NCBI GenBank assembly: GCA_003226295.1
Contig: CP029803.1
Location: 1,110,211 to 1,174,210, forward strand
Length of the DNA: 64,000 nucleotides
Direction of reading: 5' to 3'
From: Candidatus Moanabacter tarae
Lineage (GTDB): Bacteria > Verrucomicrobiota > Verrucomicrobiia > Opitutales > UBA2987
A program made the position numbers and the translations under genes. Shown piece by piece: positions 9,848-19,352 of this stretch. How positions within the stretch are numbered: position 1 is the first letter of the stretch; the number at the start of each line of letters is the position of its first letter. The notes beneath the pieces were generated by a model. The model saw only the letters and a list, made by a program, of their open reading frames with translations, ran no database searches and was not told the origin of the DNA.

Positions 9848-10363
9848 CGCTGTAAAAAGTTCAATAGTTAGAAAATACAGCTCCGACTAACGGTTATGAG
9901 CAAGGAGGGGTTTATGCAGTTTATAGAAAGCACTATAACTGCAGCCGTATTTGAGATGACATGCACGAGATAAGGAAACTTGTTAACATGGCTTTAATAT
10001 GCATCAACATCACCTAAGAGCATAGAGTCAACGGATTTTTCAAAGTTCCTTTATTAGATTTTACCTATCATGCAAAAGCTGTAGCCTAATCTTCAACCTG
10101 TTATGGCCTTAGGATACATATCCTGGCATCATGCGAACCATAGATAAAACTCATAAACTTTTATTCTAGTTTTTTCACCAGTTTCTATGCCTGGAATTGG
10201 GCTAACATATTTTTACAAAATGTTGTATTCGTGATGCACCTCTAAGAACAAATGATATCCGTTAAGATGTTCCATATCCTAAAACACAGCAAAGTAGGCT
10301 AGTTTTCTTAATTTACAATTACTCTTATCATTGTAGATTTCACGGATAATTTAGCTTCGAAAG
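9848..10363. other. intergenic region between divergent desaturase and thi genes
   Basis: About 515 bp containing two divergent promoters by position. I looked for a TPP riboswitch ahead of thiG and saw no CTGAGA/GAACCTGATC core. A 19-codon ORF at 9914-9973 has a strong AAGGAGGGG ribosome site but no recognisable product. Confidence 0.5.
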
Positions 10364-11158
10364 ATGCTCAGTCCACTTCACGTTGAACCACTGTATATAG
10401 CGGATCGGAAATTTAGATCCCGCCTTATGGTAGGGACAGGAAAGTTTGCTTCTAACGAGCTTATGCGCGATGCGCTTGCTGTTAGTGAAACAGAGTTGGT
10501 TACAGTCGCTCTAAAACGCGTAAATCTCAAATCTGAAAAGGATCCTTTTGCCAATATCCTTGAATACCTAGAAACCGATCGCTACATGGTTTTACCCAAT
10601 ACAGCCGGCGCAATGAATGCTGATGAAGCTGTAAGGATTGCCCGGCTAGCTTTAGCTGCTGGGTTACCTAACTGGGTAAAACTCGAAATCCACCCTGACC
10701 CCAACTATCTTCTTCCAGATCCAATCGAAACTCTTGAAGCAGCAAAGACACTCATCAAGGAAGGATTTGTCGTACTCCCGTACATTAACGCCGATCCTGT
10801 GCTAGCAGCGCGTCTACAAGATCTAGGCTGTGCTACTGTTATGCCTTTGGGTTCCCCCATCGGTAGCAATCTTGGCATCCAAACCAGAGCCCAAATTGAA
10901 ATCATTATAGAACAGGCAAGAGTCCCGGTGGTAGTGGACGCTGGGATCGGCTTACCTTCCCACGCTACCGAGGCGATGGAAATGGGGGCCGATGCCGTTC
11001 TAGTTAATACAGCTATTGCAATCGCAGATGATCCCCTTCAAATTGCACAAGCTTTTGCCGTTGGGGTTCAAGCTGGATGGGTTTCTCGTCACCTCGGAAA
11101 AAGCGACGCTTCTCTAGGAGCGCAGCCGACAAGTCCTTTAACCTCATTTCTTGACTGA
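10364..11158 (+). CDS. thiG: Thiazole synthase ThiG
   Basis: A 264-residue TIM barrel, normal ThiG length. It shows [14 protein letters not shown] at the N-terminus, [37 protein letters not shown] with the probable Schiff-base Lys106, [13 protein letters not shown], and [20 protein letters not shown] near the phosphate site. ThiG joins 1-deoxy-D-xylulose 5-phosphate, dehydroglycine (made by ThiH) and sulfur carried on ThiS thiocarboxylate to form the thiazole of thiamin. thiH starts three bases after the stop, so the genes are in one operon. Confidence 0.97.
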   Translation: MLSPLHVEPLYIADRKFRSRLMVGTGKFASNELMRDALAVSETELVTVALKRVNLKSEKDPFANILEYLETDRYMVLPNTAGAMNADEAVRIARLALAAGLPNWVKLEIHPDPNYLLPDPIETLEAAKTLIKEGFVVLPYINADPVLAARLQDLGCATVMPLGSPIGSNLGIQTRAQIEIIIEQARVPVVVDAGIGLPSHATEAMEMGADAVLVNTAIAIADDPLQIAQAFAVGVQAGWVSRHLGKSDASLGAQPTSPLTSFLD

Positions 11159-11161
11159 TCG

Positions 11162-12313
11162 ATGGGGTTTTCAAAGTTACTACCGTCCCTCCCTATCGAG
11201 GAACTTGTGCAACGTTCGCTGGAGTCAAATCCCCACCATGTTAACAACATCCTTAAAAAGGGAAGAGCTGAATCACTTGAGGAATTTGCGTCCTTGATCT
11301 CACCTGCCGCCCTCACTCACACTGAAGCCCTAGCGCGAGTCTCCCAGAAAATCACTAACCGCCAATTTGGGAAGGTAATTCGACTCTTTGCACCGATCTA
11401 TCTTTCCAACGAATGCATCAATATTTGTCGGTACTGCGGATTTTCCAGAGATGTTGATATTCCGAGAATCACAATATCGGTAGATCAATTCCTTAAAGAA
11501 ACCCGACTACTCTCAAGCCAAGGATTCCGTTCACTTCTCATTGTCGCGGGGGAACATCCAAAGTATGTATCTAATGGATATGTTGAAGAGTGTATTCGAA
11601 AGTGTCTCCCGTTTATGCCCAGCATTCTTCTCGAGCTAGGACCTCTTGAGACCGAAGACTACCGGCCCATTGTAAAGGCAGGGGCCGAAGGCTTGGTTGT
11701 CTACCAGGAAACATACCACAAACCCACCTACTCTCAGATGCATCCGGCTGGCCCAAAGAAAAAATACGGTTGGAGAGTAGATACAGCAGAGCGGGCTTAC
11801 GATGCTGGGTTTCGTCGAATAGGGATCGGTCCACTACTCGGCCTTTACGATTGGAGATACGAGGCAATAGCACTAGCCGCTCACGCCCGATACCTGTACC
11901 AACATTGTTGGAAAGTACACCTCACAATCAGCCTACCGCGGCTAAGGCCTGCGTCTGGGAATTTCCAAACCAAGAACCAATATCAGTTACAGAATCAAGA
12001 ACTCGTCCAGTTAATCTGTTCCCTCAGAATGCTTCTACCTCACGTAGGGATTGTGCTTTCAACTCGGGAATTACCAAATCTAAGAGACGGTCTTGTGCGG
12101 ATAGGAATCACCAACATGAGTGCTGGTTCCAGTACCGAGCCGGGAGGCTACAGTCATTTCGATACCAATTCCTGGAAGCGAGTCGATGAACAACCAGGGG
12201 AACAATTTCATATTGCCGACGAACGTTCCCCCGGAGAAATCGCCGACATGATTCGAAGTCAGGGCTACGAACCGGTCTGGAAGGATTTCGATCAGGCCTT
12301 GGTTTCCAGTTAA
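11162..12313 (+). CDS. thiH: 2-iminoacetate synthase ThiH (radical SAM)
   Basis: A 383-residue radical S-adenosylmethionine tyrosine lyase. The cluster-binding motif is CINICRYC (Cys85, Cys89, Cys92), and the family features LELGPLETEDY, GLVVYQETYH, GPKKKYGWRVDTAERAYDAG and RIGIGPLLGLYDWRYE follow. ThiH cleaves tyrosine to p-cresol and dehydroglycine, the amine source for the thiazole ring. Presence of ThiH, not the oxygen-dependent glycine oxidase ThiO, indicates the oxygen-sensitive route. It sits between thiG and thiS. Confidence 0.97.
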   Translation: MGFSKLLPSLPIEELVQRSLESNPHHVNNILKKGRAESLEEFASLISPAALTHTEALARVSQKITNRQFGKVIRLFAPIYLSNECINICRYCGFSRDVDIPRITISVDQFLKETRLLSSQGFRSLLIVAGEHPKYVSNGYVEECIRKCLPFMPSILLELGPLETEDYRPIVKAGAEGLVVYQETYHKPTYSQMHPAGPKKKYGWRVDTAERAYDAGFRRIGIGPLLGLYDWRYEAIALAAHARYLYQHCWKVHLTISLPRLRPASGNFQTKNQYQLQNQELVQLICSLRMLLPHVGIVLSTRELPNLRDGLVRIGITNMSAGSSTEPGGYSHFDTNSWKRVDEQPGEQFHIADERSPGEIADMIRSQGYEPVWKDFDQALVSS

Positions 12314-12337
12314 TGCAAGCAAAACCATCGGTATTAT

Positions 12338-12622
12338 ATGGGAAAACGGGAACAGATAGAGGGAAGCGACCATATCGAGATTTTTGCAAACGGAGAGTCG
12401 TTCAACTTGGAAAAGGGAACTTTGTTGCCTGATTTTATTGAATCTCTGAATCTTGACCTAGACAGGGTAATAGTCGAACTCAACAAAGGAGCTCTCTCCC
12501 CAACAGAGGCTACCAATATTGAGCTCAAAAGAGGTGATATCCTAGAGATCGTTAGGATTGTGGCTGGGGGCATGACATCTAGGTCCTTAGTTACTAAGGG
12601 TTCAAATCCTAATGAAATCTGA
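12338..12622 (+). CDS. thiS: Sulfur carrier protein ThiS with residues after the Gly-Gly
   Basis: A beta-grasp sulfur carrier: IEIFANGESFNLEKGT, LNLDLDRVIVELNKGALS and RGDILEIVRIVAGG match ThiS. The family normally ends exactly at this Gly-Gly because the terminal Gly is adenylated by ThiF and turned into a thiocarboxylate. Here the frame runs 17 codons past it, beginning MTSRSLVTKG, giving 94 residues against the usual ~66 (with a slightly long N-terminus as well). A TGA directly after GGC exists one base out of frame at 12573-12575, so a one-base insertion or base-call error could explain the tail; the alternative is proteolytic removal of the tail. Position after thiG-thiH supports the identification. 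Confidence 0.9.
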   Translation: MGKREQIEGSDHIEIFANGESFNLEKGTLLPDFIESLNLDLDRVIVELNKGALSPTEATNIELKRGDILEIVRIVAGGMTSRSLVTKGSNPNEI

Positions 12623-12692
12623 CCTTGATCTCCCAATCTTCTAGATCCCTTAATTCTACATAGCCTCCTTTTATTGTGAAAATTCCAGCCCA

Positions 12693-14051
12693 ATGAGGCT
12701 CGTTGACCTCAACACCGTAGGAGGTATTGGAGCTAATTCTATTTTTGTTGAACTAGGGCCTTTCCGGTTTGTGATCGACGCGGGAATGCACCCTAAGTTA
12801 TCAGGAAATCGCGCTCTTCCTGATTTTCGTCAGCTGAAAGATCTAACGCTTGATTTTGTTCTTCTTACACACTGCCACCTTGACCACCTAGGAGGACTAC
12901 CAGTTCTAATGCGCTACCAGCCTGATACCTGCGTGTTTTCTAGTACTGCCTCAAAAGAAATTGCTCCCAGAATGCTGCTCAACTCATGCGCAGTCATGAA
13001 ACGTCAGAAATTTGAATCTGGAATGTCCGAACTCCCGCTCTACTCCCGTAAGGAAGTACGGAACCTGAACAATCGCATCATGCCCGTACCCTATAACCGT
13101 CCCTATGTGTTTTATGCACATGGGGATAAGATTGTATTCAATTTCCAACCGGCCGGCCACGTTGTAGGTGCATCCGGTGTGATCATCAGTTATAAAAATC
13201 GTAAGATTTTAATTACAGGGGACGTTCTTTTTGCACCGCTAAGAACTCTTTCGGGAGCTCAATTTCCAAGAGGGAATATCGACACCCTCATTATGGAAAC
13301 AACTCGTGGCATGACTGAGCGGACATCAAGTTTCGATCGTGAGAGCCAAATTGACGCACTAATCTCCACCCTCGATAAAGGCCTCGGGAAAGGAGGATCG
13401 GTCCTAATTCCGGTTTTCGCTTTTGGCAGGATGCAAGAAATCCTCTCCCTGATCTCAGAAGCCCGTTCCAAGGGAAAGCTTCGCCATAGCCCTATCTACG
13501 CTAGTGGTCTTGGTATAGACCTAGCCAAAATGTTTGACTCTATTTCGAGAAAGACAGGATTAGTGAATTTCCGAAAACGCTTGTTTAAAGAGCTTCAAGT
13601 CCAACCCCTGCCGCGCAATCTTGAAACAGGCAAGTTGCCGACCCCAAATAGCCTCTATGTCCTGAGCAGCGGAATGCTGGTAGAGAATACTCCTTCCTAT
13701 AAAATAGCTGCCTCCCTTCTCGATAATGGAAAAAATACGATTTGTTGGGTAGGCTACTGCGATCCTGATACCCCTGGTGGGCGTCTCCTCGCCGCTAAAC
13801 AAGGCGATCTTTTTCCCTTTGATTCACTTAACTTCGAGTGTCGTATTAAGGCGCAAATCGAAAAATTTGATCTGAGCGGGCATGCAGATAGGGAGGAGCT
13901 TGTACAGTTCGCATTGGATATCAACCCTCGGGTAATCGTATTGACCCATGGCGAAGAGACAGCTCGGAATTGGTTTAGAAATTCCTTTAAAGAGTTAATT
14001 CCACGGACAAGAATTGTGGATCCAGAACCTCTTGAATCATACGTGGTTTGA
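12693..14051 (+). CDS. Beta-CASP metallo-beta-lactamase-fold hydrolase (likely RNA processing)
   Basis: A 452-residue protein with the metallo-beta-lactamase motif LLTHCHLDHLGGLP (His60, His62, Asp64, His65), a further His in FNFQPAGHVVGASG, and Asp in ITGDVLF. The inserted beta-CASP domain follows (VLIPVFAFGRMQEIL, PIYASGLGIDLAKM) and the C-terminal LSGHADREELVQFA and VIVLTHGEE carry the late His ligands. This is the CPSF73/KseA-like RNA nuclease group, predicted to cleave RNA with two zinc ions. It follows thiS by 70 bp on the same strand; no functional link to thiamin synthesis is known, so shared transcription may be incidental. Confidence 0.9.
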   Translation: MRLVDLNTVGGIGANSIFVELGPFRFVIDAGMHPKLSGNRALPDFRQLKDLTLDFVLLTHCHLDHLGGLPVLMRYQPDTCVFSSTASKEIAPRMLLNSCAVMKRQKFESGMSELPLYSRKEVRNLNNRIMPVPYNRPYVFYAHGDKIVFNFQPAGHVVGASGVIISYKNRKILITGDVLFAPLRTLSGAQFPRGNIDTLIMETTRGMTERTSSFDRESQIDALISTLDKGLGKGGSVLIPVFAFGRMQEILSLISEARSKGKLRHSPIYASGLGIDLAKMFDSISRKTGLVNFRKRLFKELQVQPLPRNLETGKLPTPNSLYVLSSGMLVENTPSYKIAASLLDNGKNTICWVGYCDPDTPGGRLLAAKQGDLFPFDSLNFECRIKAQIEKFDLSGHADREELVQFALDINPRVIVLTHGEETARNWFRNSFKELIPRTRIVDPEPLESYVV

Positions 14052-14142
14052 GTAACACCTACTTTCATTTTAGAACCTAATCAGATCTACTAATCATAAT
14101 CTTAATTTTTCTTCATCAGCCTAACTTTTAATCTCCAATCGA

Positions 14143-15150
14143 ATGGATGATAAATCTAAGATGACCCCTCCCTCCGGTTCAGTAACCCGTCGTCAATTCC
14201 TTCAATGCGGAACCGTTACCCTGTTTGGAGTGGGGCTAACAAGAACTTCAGTTGCTCAAGAAGTCCCAATCCCAGAACCTCAAAAAGTCCTATTCGATAC
14301 TGACATCGGTAGCGATATCGATGATGCCGTCTGTCTAGCTTACCTACTGGCTCAGCCACGATGCGAACTCCTGGGTATTACAACCGGCACCGGCGAAAGC
14401 GCAAAAAGGGCACAGCTGGCCAGTGTCTTATGTAAGGTTGCAGATCAAAACATCCCCATCTATCCAGGGACCGAGAATCCATTGATTGTCAAACAACGGC
14501 AAAACTTCGCGGAGCAAGCATCGAAACTGCATAACTGGGAACATCAGGCAGCGTTTCCGATGAGCAAGGCCATCTCCTTCCTTAGAGATACGATCCGGTC
14601 TCATCCTGGTGAAATAATCCTTCTTGCGGTTGGACCGCTTACCAACATTGCTCTGCTATTCGCAATAGATCCGGAAGTCCCTTCTCTCCTAAAAGGCCTC
14701 GTTACAATGTGTGGGAAATTTACTAATTCTCCTTCCCCATGGGGTGATACGGAATGGAATGCAATCGTCGATCCACACGCAACCGCAATTGTCTTCCAGA
14801 GCCGTCCGCCCATCCACCGCAGCATTGGACTCGACGTTACCCTTCAAGTCAAAATGACGCCCACTGAAGTTATGGAACGATTTGAAGGAATCCCCCTCCT
14901 TCGACCCGTCTACGATTTCTCCAAAATATGGTTCGAAAAAAGAAGTATCCTTCACTTCCACGACCCGTTGGCAGCTGCCACTCTTTTTAATGACCAAATT
15001 TGTAACTTCGAAAAAGGATCCATCACGGTTGATCTAACAACTCACGGACACATAGGTGTAACTCATTGGGATCAGGGAAGCGGTCCCCACCAAATCGCAT
15101 CAACCGTCCAACCCGATCATTTCTTTGAGGAATACTTTTCGGTTTTCTAG
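14143..15150 (+). CDS. Exported nucleoside hydrolase (Tat signal)
   Basis: A 335-residue inosine/uridine-preferring nucleoside hydrolase family protein. The N-terminus has a twin-arginine signal (VTRRQFLQ) followed by a hydrophobic stretch ending TRTSVAQE, so it is probably exported folded to the periplasm. The calcium-binding signature is VLFDTDIGSDIDDAVC (Asp52, Asp54, Asp58, Asp60, Asp61), with VGPLTNIAL and FHDPLAAATLF (late Asp ligand). The family splits the N-glycosidic bond of ribonucleosides to base and ribose. With the ribokinase at 18399 it could feed scavenged ribose into metabolism. Its 3' end overlaps the convergent phosphatase gene by four bases. Confidence 0.9.
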   Translation: MDDKSKMTPPSGSVTRRQFLQCGTVTLFGVGLTRTSVAQEVPIPEPQKVLFDTDIGSDIDDAVCLAYLLAQPRCELLGITTGTGESAKRAQLASVLCKVADQNIPIYPGTENPLIVKQRQNFAEQASKLHNWEHQAAFPMSKAISFLRDTIRSHPGEIILLAVGPLTNIALLFAIDPEVPSLLKGLVTMCGKFTNSPSPWGDTEWNAIVDPHATAIVFQSRPPIHRSIGLDVTLQVKMTPTEVMERFEGIPLLRPVYDFSKIWFEKRSILHFHDPLAAATLFNDQICNFEKGSITVDLTTHGHIGVTHWDQGSGPHQIASTVQPDHFFEEYFSVF

Positions 15151-16016
15151 CCCTCACTAGAATCGAATTTCAATGAATTCTGCATGTAGGAACAAAACTC
15201 CTTAGATCCGGCGTAGAACGGGACAGAGGTTGTGCTTACACGGAAAGACTCTAACGGAAAAGGAGAATTGTTCAGAAAATGAACTTCCCCTCCAGCCGAT
15301 CGCAATAGCGTATAAGCAGCAGCTATATCCCAGATTCTAACCCTGAAGTCAACACAGCCGTCCAGCAAACCGACCGCGCAATACGCCAGATTCAACGAAC
15401 AACAACCTAAACTCCTGACTTTCGCCTGTTCCATCAGTGGCTGTAACCTATTCACATCATTCTTGGACAAAGGAAAATGGAGCCCGATCATACTCTGATT
15501 ATCGAACGGACCACGCCTTACCGAAGCAGAACGTTTACCATCGTAGACTCCGTTCTTAACTCCTCCCTGAATAAGAACATCTCGACCAAAGTCGTATATG
15601 AACCCGTAAACCGGCGATCCATTGTAAAGAAGAGCCAGTGATATTCCGCATAACGGTATTCCGAGTGCATAATTATTGGTTCCGTCTATCGGATCTAAAA
15701 TCCAACTATATCGGTTTCTTAGTTCTAATTCTTCATCCAGAGCAATGGACTCTTCAGAGCAAAAAGCGTCCTTCGGGAACATCCGCTGAAGATCGGATAT
15801 GATATTTTCAGAGATCGCGAAATCAGAAAATGTCACCCGAGTCTCGTCTTCTTTCCATTCACTTTTAACCTGCCCAAAAAATTTCCGAAAAAACCCTACT
15901 TGCCCACTCAATGCAACTCGACCTGCATTGATCCTATGCTTCAATCCATAATTGGTGATTCCCTTCAAGTCTGGCAGTGCCTCGTTCATCCCAGAAACAT
16001 CCAAATAGTATCTCAA
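15147..16016 (-). CDS. Inositol monophosphatase-family phosphatase
   Basis: A 289-residue Mg-dependent phosphatase. Metal ligands are visible in FCSEES (Glu88/Glu89), WILDPIDGTNNY (Asp108, Asp111) and VRIWDIAAAYTLLRSAGGEV. The family dephosphorylates inositol phosphate, 3'-phosphoadenosine phosphate, histidinol phosphate or related small phosphates, and the sequence does not settle which. A downstream in-frame ATG at codon 10 could also be the start. It lies just downstream of glgA on the same strand, 95 bp away. Confidence 0.88.
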   Translation of the reverse strand: MRYYLDVSGMNEALPDLKGITNYGLKHRINAGRVALSGQVGFFRKFFGQVKSEWKEDETRVTFSDFAISENIISDLQRMFPKDAFCSEESIALDEELELRNRYSWILDPIDGTNNYALGIPLCGISLALLYNGSPVYGFIYDFGRDVLIQGGVKNGVYDGKRSASVRRGPFDNQSMIGLHFPLSKNDVNRLQPLMEQAKVRSLGCCSLNLAYCAVGLLDGCVDFRVRIWDIAAAYTLLRSAGGEVHFLNNSPFPLESFRVSTTSVPFYAGSKEFCSYMQNSLKFDSSEG

Positions 16017-16111
16017 CTCTTTTGCAATTCCCTTTGTTTAAAGTCAGCTCACTATTCCGCCTTATTAATTCAAATTTTTGTATTCCAATTTATTGGAATA
16101 CTCTACGATAT

Positions 16112-17569
16112 TCAGGATTTAGAATCCAAAGCCGATTTGAAAACCTGACTGTAACGAGAGGCAGAAATCTTCCATGAAAAATCCCGTTCCATGCTGTTCC
16201 TTTGTATTCGGGAGAATTCGGCAGATCGATGACGGAAAATATTAAAGACAGAATGTAAAACTTCGAACAAGTCATTGGGATCGGGTTTTTCGAAAAGAAA
16301 GCCCTGAGCAGATTTAGCAGACCGGGAATACGGTTCAATCGTATCTACTAACCCACCAACCGCTCTGGCTACGGGTATCGTTCCGTAACGCATGGCATAC
16401 ATTTGTCCGAGACCACAAGGTTCGTAGCGACTAGGCATAGCGAAAATATCGGATCCTGCATAAACAAGGTGGGCAAGCTGGTTCGAGAACTCAGATTTAA
16501 AACCCATCCTGCCAGGGTACTGAGCAGTTAAGCCCGAAAACTGTTCCTCAAGACCCTGGTCCCCTTGCCCTAGGATGACGAATTGGACGTCGATTGACTG
16601 GAAAAGACGTGGGATAACCGTGAGCAAAAGATCGAGACCCTTCTGCCAATATAGCCGCGAGACAATCCCCACTACCATAACCTCAGAATCTGAAATTAAT
16701 CCAAAGGATTCCTGGAGATATTGCTTACAGACACGTTTACCCTTCAAATTGCTAATGTCATATATGGCCGGAAGCAAATCATCGCGCGCCGGGTTCCATT
16801 TATCGGTATCGATTCCGTTGGTCACTCCAACCAAATCGTTAGATCGAGACCGAACGATTTCTTCTAATCCAAACCCGAACTCCCGACGCTGAATCTCCAT
16901 CGCATATTTAGGACTAACAGTCGTAATTTTTGTCGCGTTGTATATACCTCCTTTGAGTAGATTGACTTGGCCATGAGCTGCTAGACATTCATGGCGAAAG
17001 GTATTTTCGGGCAATCGAGCACATTCAATAAGATCGCGAGGGAAAATTCCCTGATGCTCAATACTGTGGATGGTAAGGACGGATGCCACCGATCCCATCG
17101 GTTTATTACACTCAGTCGTATTGATTATCACCGGAATCAGAGCAGTGGGCCAATCATGACAGTGAACTACATCCGGCACCCATCCTAGGTAGTAGCAGAG
17201 ATTGATAACTGCACGGCTGAAAAAGATAAAACGACGAGCGTTCTCCATGGGGTCGTTCGAACTAATCTCATAAACTTCTGAGGATCCGAAAAGATGCTTA
17301 TTTTCGATCAATAACACCTCAATCCCATTATCCTCTAGTTGGACCTCCCAGATATATGCTTCGAGGTCTTTCTCTCCCAGAGAAACTCCAAAGGGCCGGT
17401 CAAATCGAATCCATTGGGACGATTTGTTTACACAGCCATAGAAGGGACAAACGACACGGACGGAATGCCCTTGAAGCATCAGTTCCCGAGGTAAGGACCC
17501 CACTACATCCCCGACACCACCCACTTTTACTAAGGGAGTAACCTCTGCCGAAACCATCAGGATTTTCAT
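16112..17569 (-). CDS. glgA: Glycogen synthase GlgA
   Basis: A 485-residue GT5 glycosyltransferase of normal length. The N-terminal ADP-glucose motif is KVGGVGDVVG (Val replaces Leu in the usual KxGGLxDV), followed by VVHCHDWPTALIPV, ITTVSPKYA and GIDTDKWNPA. The C-terminal Rossmann domain has VGIVSRLYWQKGLDLLL and the catalytic loop PSRYEPCGLGQMYAMRYG followed by VARAVGGLVDT. It elongates alpha-1,4-glucan from ADP-glucose for glycogen storage. No branching enzyme or pyrophosphorylase gene is in the window, so the pathway is split over the chromosome. Confidence 0.95.
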   Translation of the reverse strand: MKILMVSAEVTPLVKVGGVGDVVGSLPRELMLQGHSVRVVCPFYGCVNKSSQWIRFDRPFGVSLGEKDLEAYIWEVQLEDNGIEVLLIENKHLFGSSEVYEISSNDPMENARRFIFFSRAVINLCYYLGWVPDVVHCHDWPTALIPVIINTTECNKPMGSVASVLTIHSIEHQGIFPRDLIECARLPENTFRHECLAAHGQVNLLKGGIYNATKITTVSPKYAMEIQRREFGFGLEEIVRSRSNDLVGVTNGIDTDKWNPARDDLLPAIYDISNLKGKRVCKQYLQESFGLISDSEVMVVGIVSRLYWQKGLDLLLTVIPRLFQSIDVQFVILGQGDQGLEEQFSGLTAQYPGRMGFKSEFSNQLAHLVYAGSDIFAMPSRYEPCGLGQMYAMRYGTIPVARAVGGLVDTIEPYSRSAKSAQGFLFEKPDPNDLFEVLHSVFNIFRHRSAEFSRIQRNSMERDFSWKISASRYSQVFKSALDSKS

Positions 17570-17602
17570 TAACTTGTCTGAGATTTTTGATTACCGAAAA
17601 AT

Positions 17603-18221
17603 CTAAGTGCCATAAAGTCGATCGCCGAAATCTCCAAGCACTGGAAGTATATATTTTGGTTGATTGAGCTCTCGATCCATAGCTCCAGTATAAATTTTTA
17701 GATTTGGAAACTCCTTATCAAGCAGTTCCACTCATTCTGGAGCTGCCACAATATTGAGAAAATCAACATCCGTACCTCCACTTTCATACACTCTTAAAAT
17801 TGCATGCCGGGCTGAACTACCAGTTGCCAACATGGGATCAACGACAAGAATTCTATTCCCTTTCAGGGGCGGAAGCTTCCAATAATAACTGCTCGCCTTG
17901 GCTGTAACCTCGTTGCGCTCCATCCCGACGAAACCCACCGAAACATCCGAAATTAGATCTACCACCGGACCTACCATGCTCATCCCGGCTCGCAAAACAA
18001 ACAACCACCACTACTGGAACTGCTATCTGCACACCCCGTGACACCTCCAGGGGAGTCACGATGTCTATTTCTCGAATCGGCAAATCACGCGTTGCCTCCA
18101 AAGCAAGTATCGTAGTCACCTTCCCACTCAAAATACAAAATGCTGCAGAAGACGTCTTCCTGTCCCGAAGAAGACTCAAGACGTGTTTGCAAATGGGATG
18201 ATCAATTACACGAAGAGTCAT
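17603..18221 (-). pseudogene. upp: Uracil phosphoribosyltransferase, broken by a frameshift and an in-frame stop
   Basis: The minus strand encodes all parts of UPRT but in pieces. From the ATG at 18221 the first part matches the family (IDHPICKHVLSLLRDRKTSS, LALEATRDLPI, EIDIVTPLEVSRG). Near 18000-18010 the frame shifts, and the second part continues VLRAGMSMVGPVVDLI, VGFVGMERNE, and the PRPP loop VVDPMLATGSSARHAI. That part then meets a TGA at the Gly/Trp position of AAPE(x)VEL, after which the true C-terminus reads on in the same frame (KIYTGAMDRELNQP, ILPVLGDFGDRLYGT) to a TAG at 17603. UPRT makes UMP from uracil and PRPP. Two separate lesions argue for decay and against a single sequencing error. 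Confidence 0.88.
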
Positions 18222-18398
18222 CGTGATAAAAGTTGTCTGCCGACATTGTTATTATGATTTCTGTTTGTTTACCCTAGCTCGATAGTTAGACTCCACGCAA
18301 AAAAGAACTCAATCTACTCTACCCTTCTCTCGTAAGAATTATTCTAATCCCAACCATTCCCCATCCTGAATCTTATATGGATAACTGAAAATTGATCT

Positions 18399-19352
18399 AT
18401 GAGTACTCCCATTGTAGTTGTTGGAAGTTTTAACAATGATCTCGTTTGGTATTGTGGTAGGTTTCCCAATCAGGGAGAAACTGTCAATGGACGATTTGTA
18501 TCAGGGCCGGGAGGGAAAGGAAGCAACCAAGCAGTGGCGGCCGCAAGGACCGGAGTTACGACAAGTTTTGTTGGTGCGATCGGTAACGATATTTTCGGTG
18601 TTCAGGCCAAAATACTCTATAATTCTGAGGGCATTAATTATAAACTTACTGAATATCAAGATGCTCCAACTGGGAACGCCGGAATATACGTTACAGCGAG
18701 CGGCGAAAATACCATCGTCGTCGATCTCGGCGCCAATCTCAGACTAGAGCCAAAGGATATCCCCGAAACAACCATAAAAGAAGCTGATATTGTCGTTTGC
18801 CAAAATGAGATTAACAGCGAAACGATTTTACATGTACTAAAACTCGCTAAGAGCAACGGTGTTACATCGATCTTGAATCCAGCCCCAATGAACTCTAACT
18901 TTGATCCCAACTGCCTCAGTCAAGTCGATATCCTTGTTCTCAATGTCTTGGAGTTTATCAATATTCTAAAGTTCGGTAGGCCTCTCTCAGCCTCACTTAA
19001 AGACGAAAAAAAGATAACCTTGATGTCTCATTGTAGTCTCCACAAAATCTGCCGTTCAATTGGACCGGACACCGTAATCCTAACAATGGGAGGTCGCGGC
19101 TGCTTTATATCATCGCCTTCGGAATATAAACTAGTTCCGCCTCATGATAAAATCGAAGTTATTGATACAACGGGTGCCGGCGATGCCTTTGTTGGAGGCT
19201 TAGCTTCGGGTTTAGTCCAATTTGAAAGAAATATCAATAAGGCTACCGAGTATGCAAACGCTGTAGCAGCTCTCTCTGTCACAAAACACGGCACAACAGC
19301 GTCAATGCCTTACCAAAAAGAAATCGACAATTTTTTCAGTACTACCAGATGA
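18399..19352 (+). CDS. rbsK: Ribokinase (PfkB family)
   Basis: A 317-residue PfkB sugar kinase. The ribokinase-type N-terminal signature is PGGKGSNQAVAAARTG preceded by VVGSFNNDLVWY, and the C-terminal ATP/catalytic motif is DTTGAGDAFVGGLASGL with the base Asp. GGRGCFISS and AAALSVTKHGTTASMP complete the usual ribokinase pattern. It phosphorylates ribose at the 5-position, though related sugars cannot be excluded. It is divergent from the broken upp gene and near the nucleoside hydrolase, consistent with nucleoside-ribose salvage. Confidence 0.88.
   Translation: MSTPIVVVGSFNNDLVWYCGRFPNQGETVNGRFVSGPGGKGSNQAVAAARTGVTTSFVGAIGNDIFGVQAKILYNSEGINYKLTEYQDAPTGNAGIYVTASGENTIVVDLGANLRLEPKDIPETTIKEADIVVCQNEINSETILHVLKLAKSNGVTSILNPAPMNSNFDPNCLSQVDILVLNVLEFINILKFGRPLSASLKDEKKITLMSHCSLHKICRSIGPDTVILTMGGRGCFISSPSEYKLVPPHDKIEVIDTTGAGDAFVGGLASGLVQFERNINKATEYANAVAALSVTKHGTTASMPYQKEIDNFFSTTR

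Noticed and set aside
9914-9973. 19-codon ORF with strong AAGGAGGGG ribosome site
   Set aside because: Too short and without family likeness; only the ribosome site supports it.
9848-10363. Possible TPP riboswitch ahead of thiG
   Set aside because: The conserved CTGAGA and GAACCTGATC cores were not found; the region shows no supportable thi-box.
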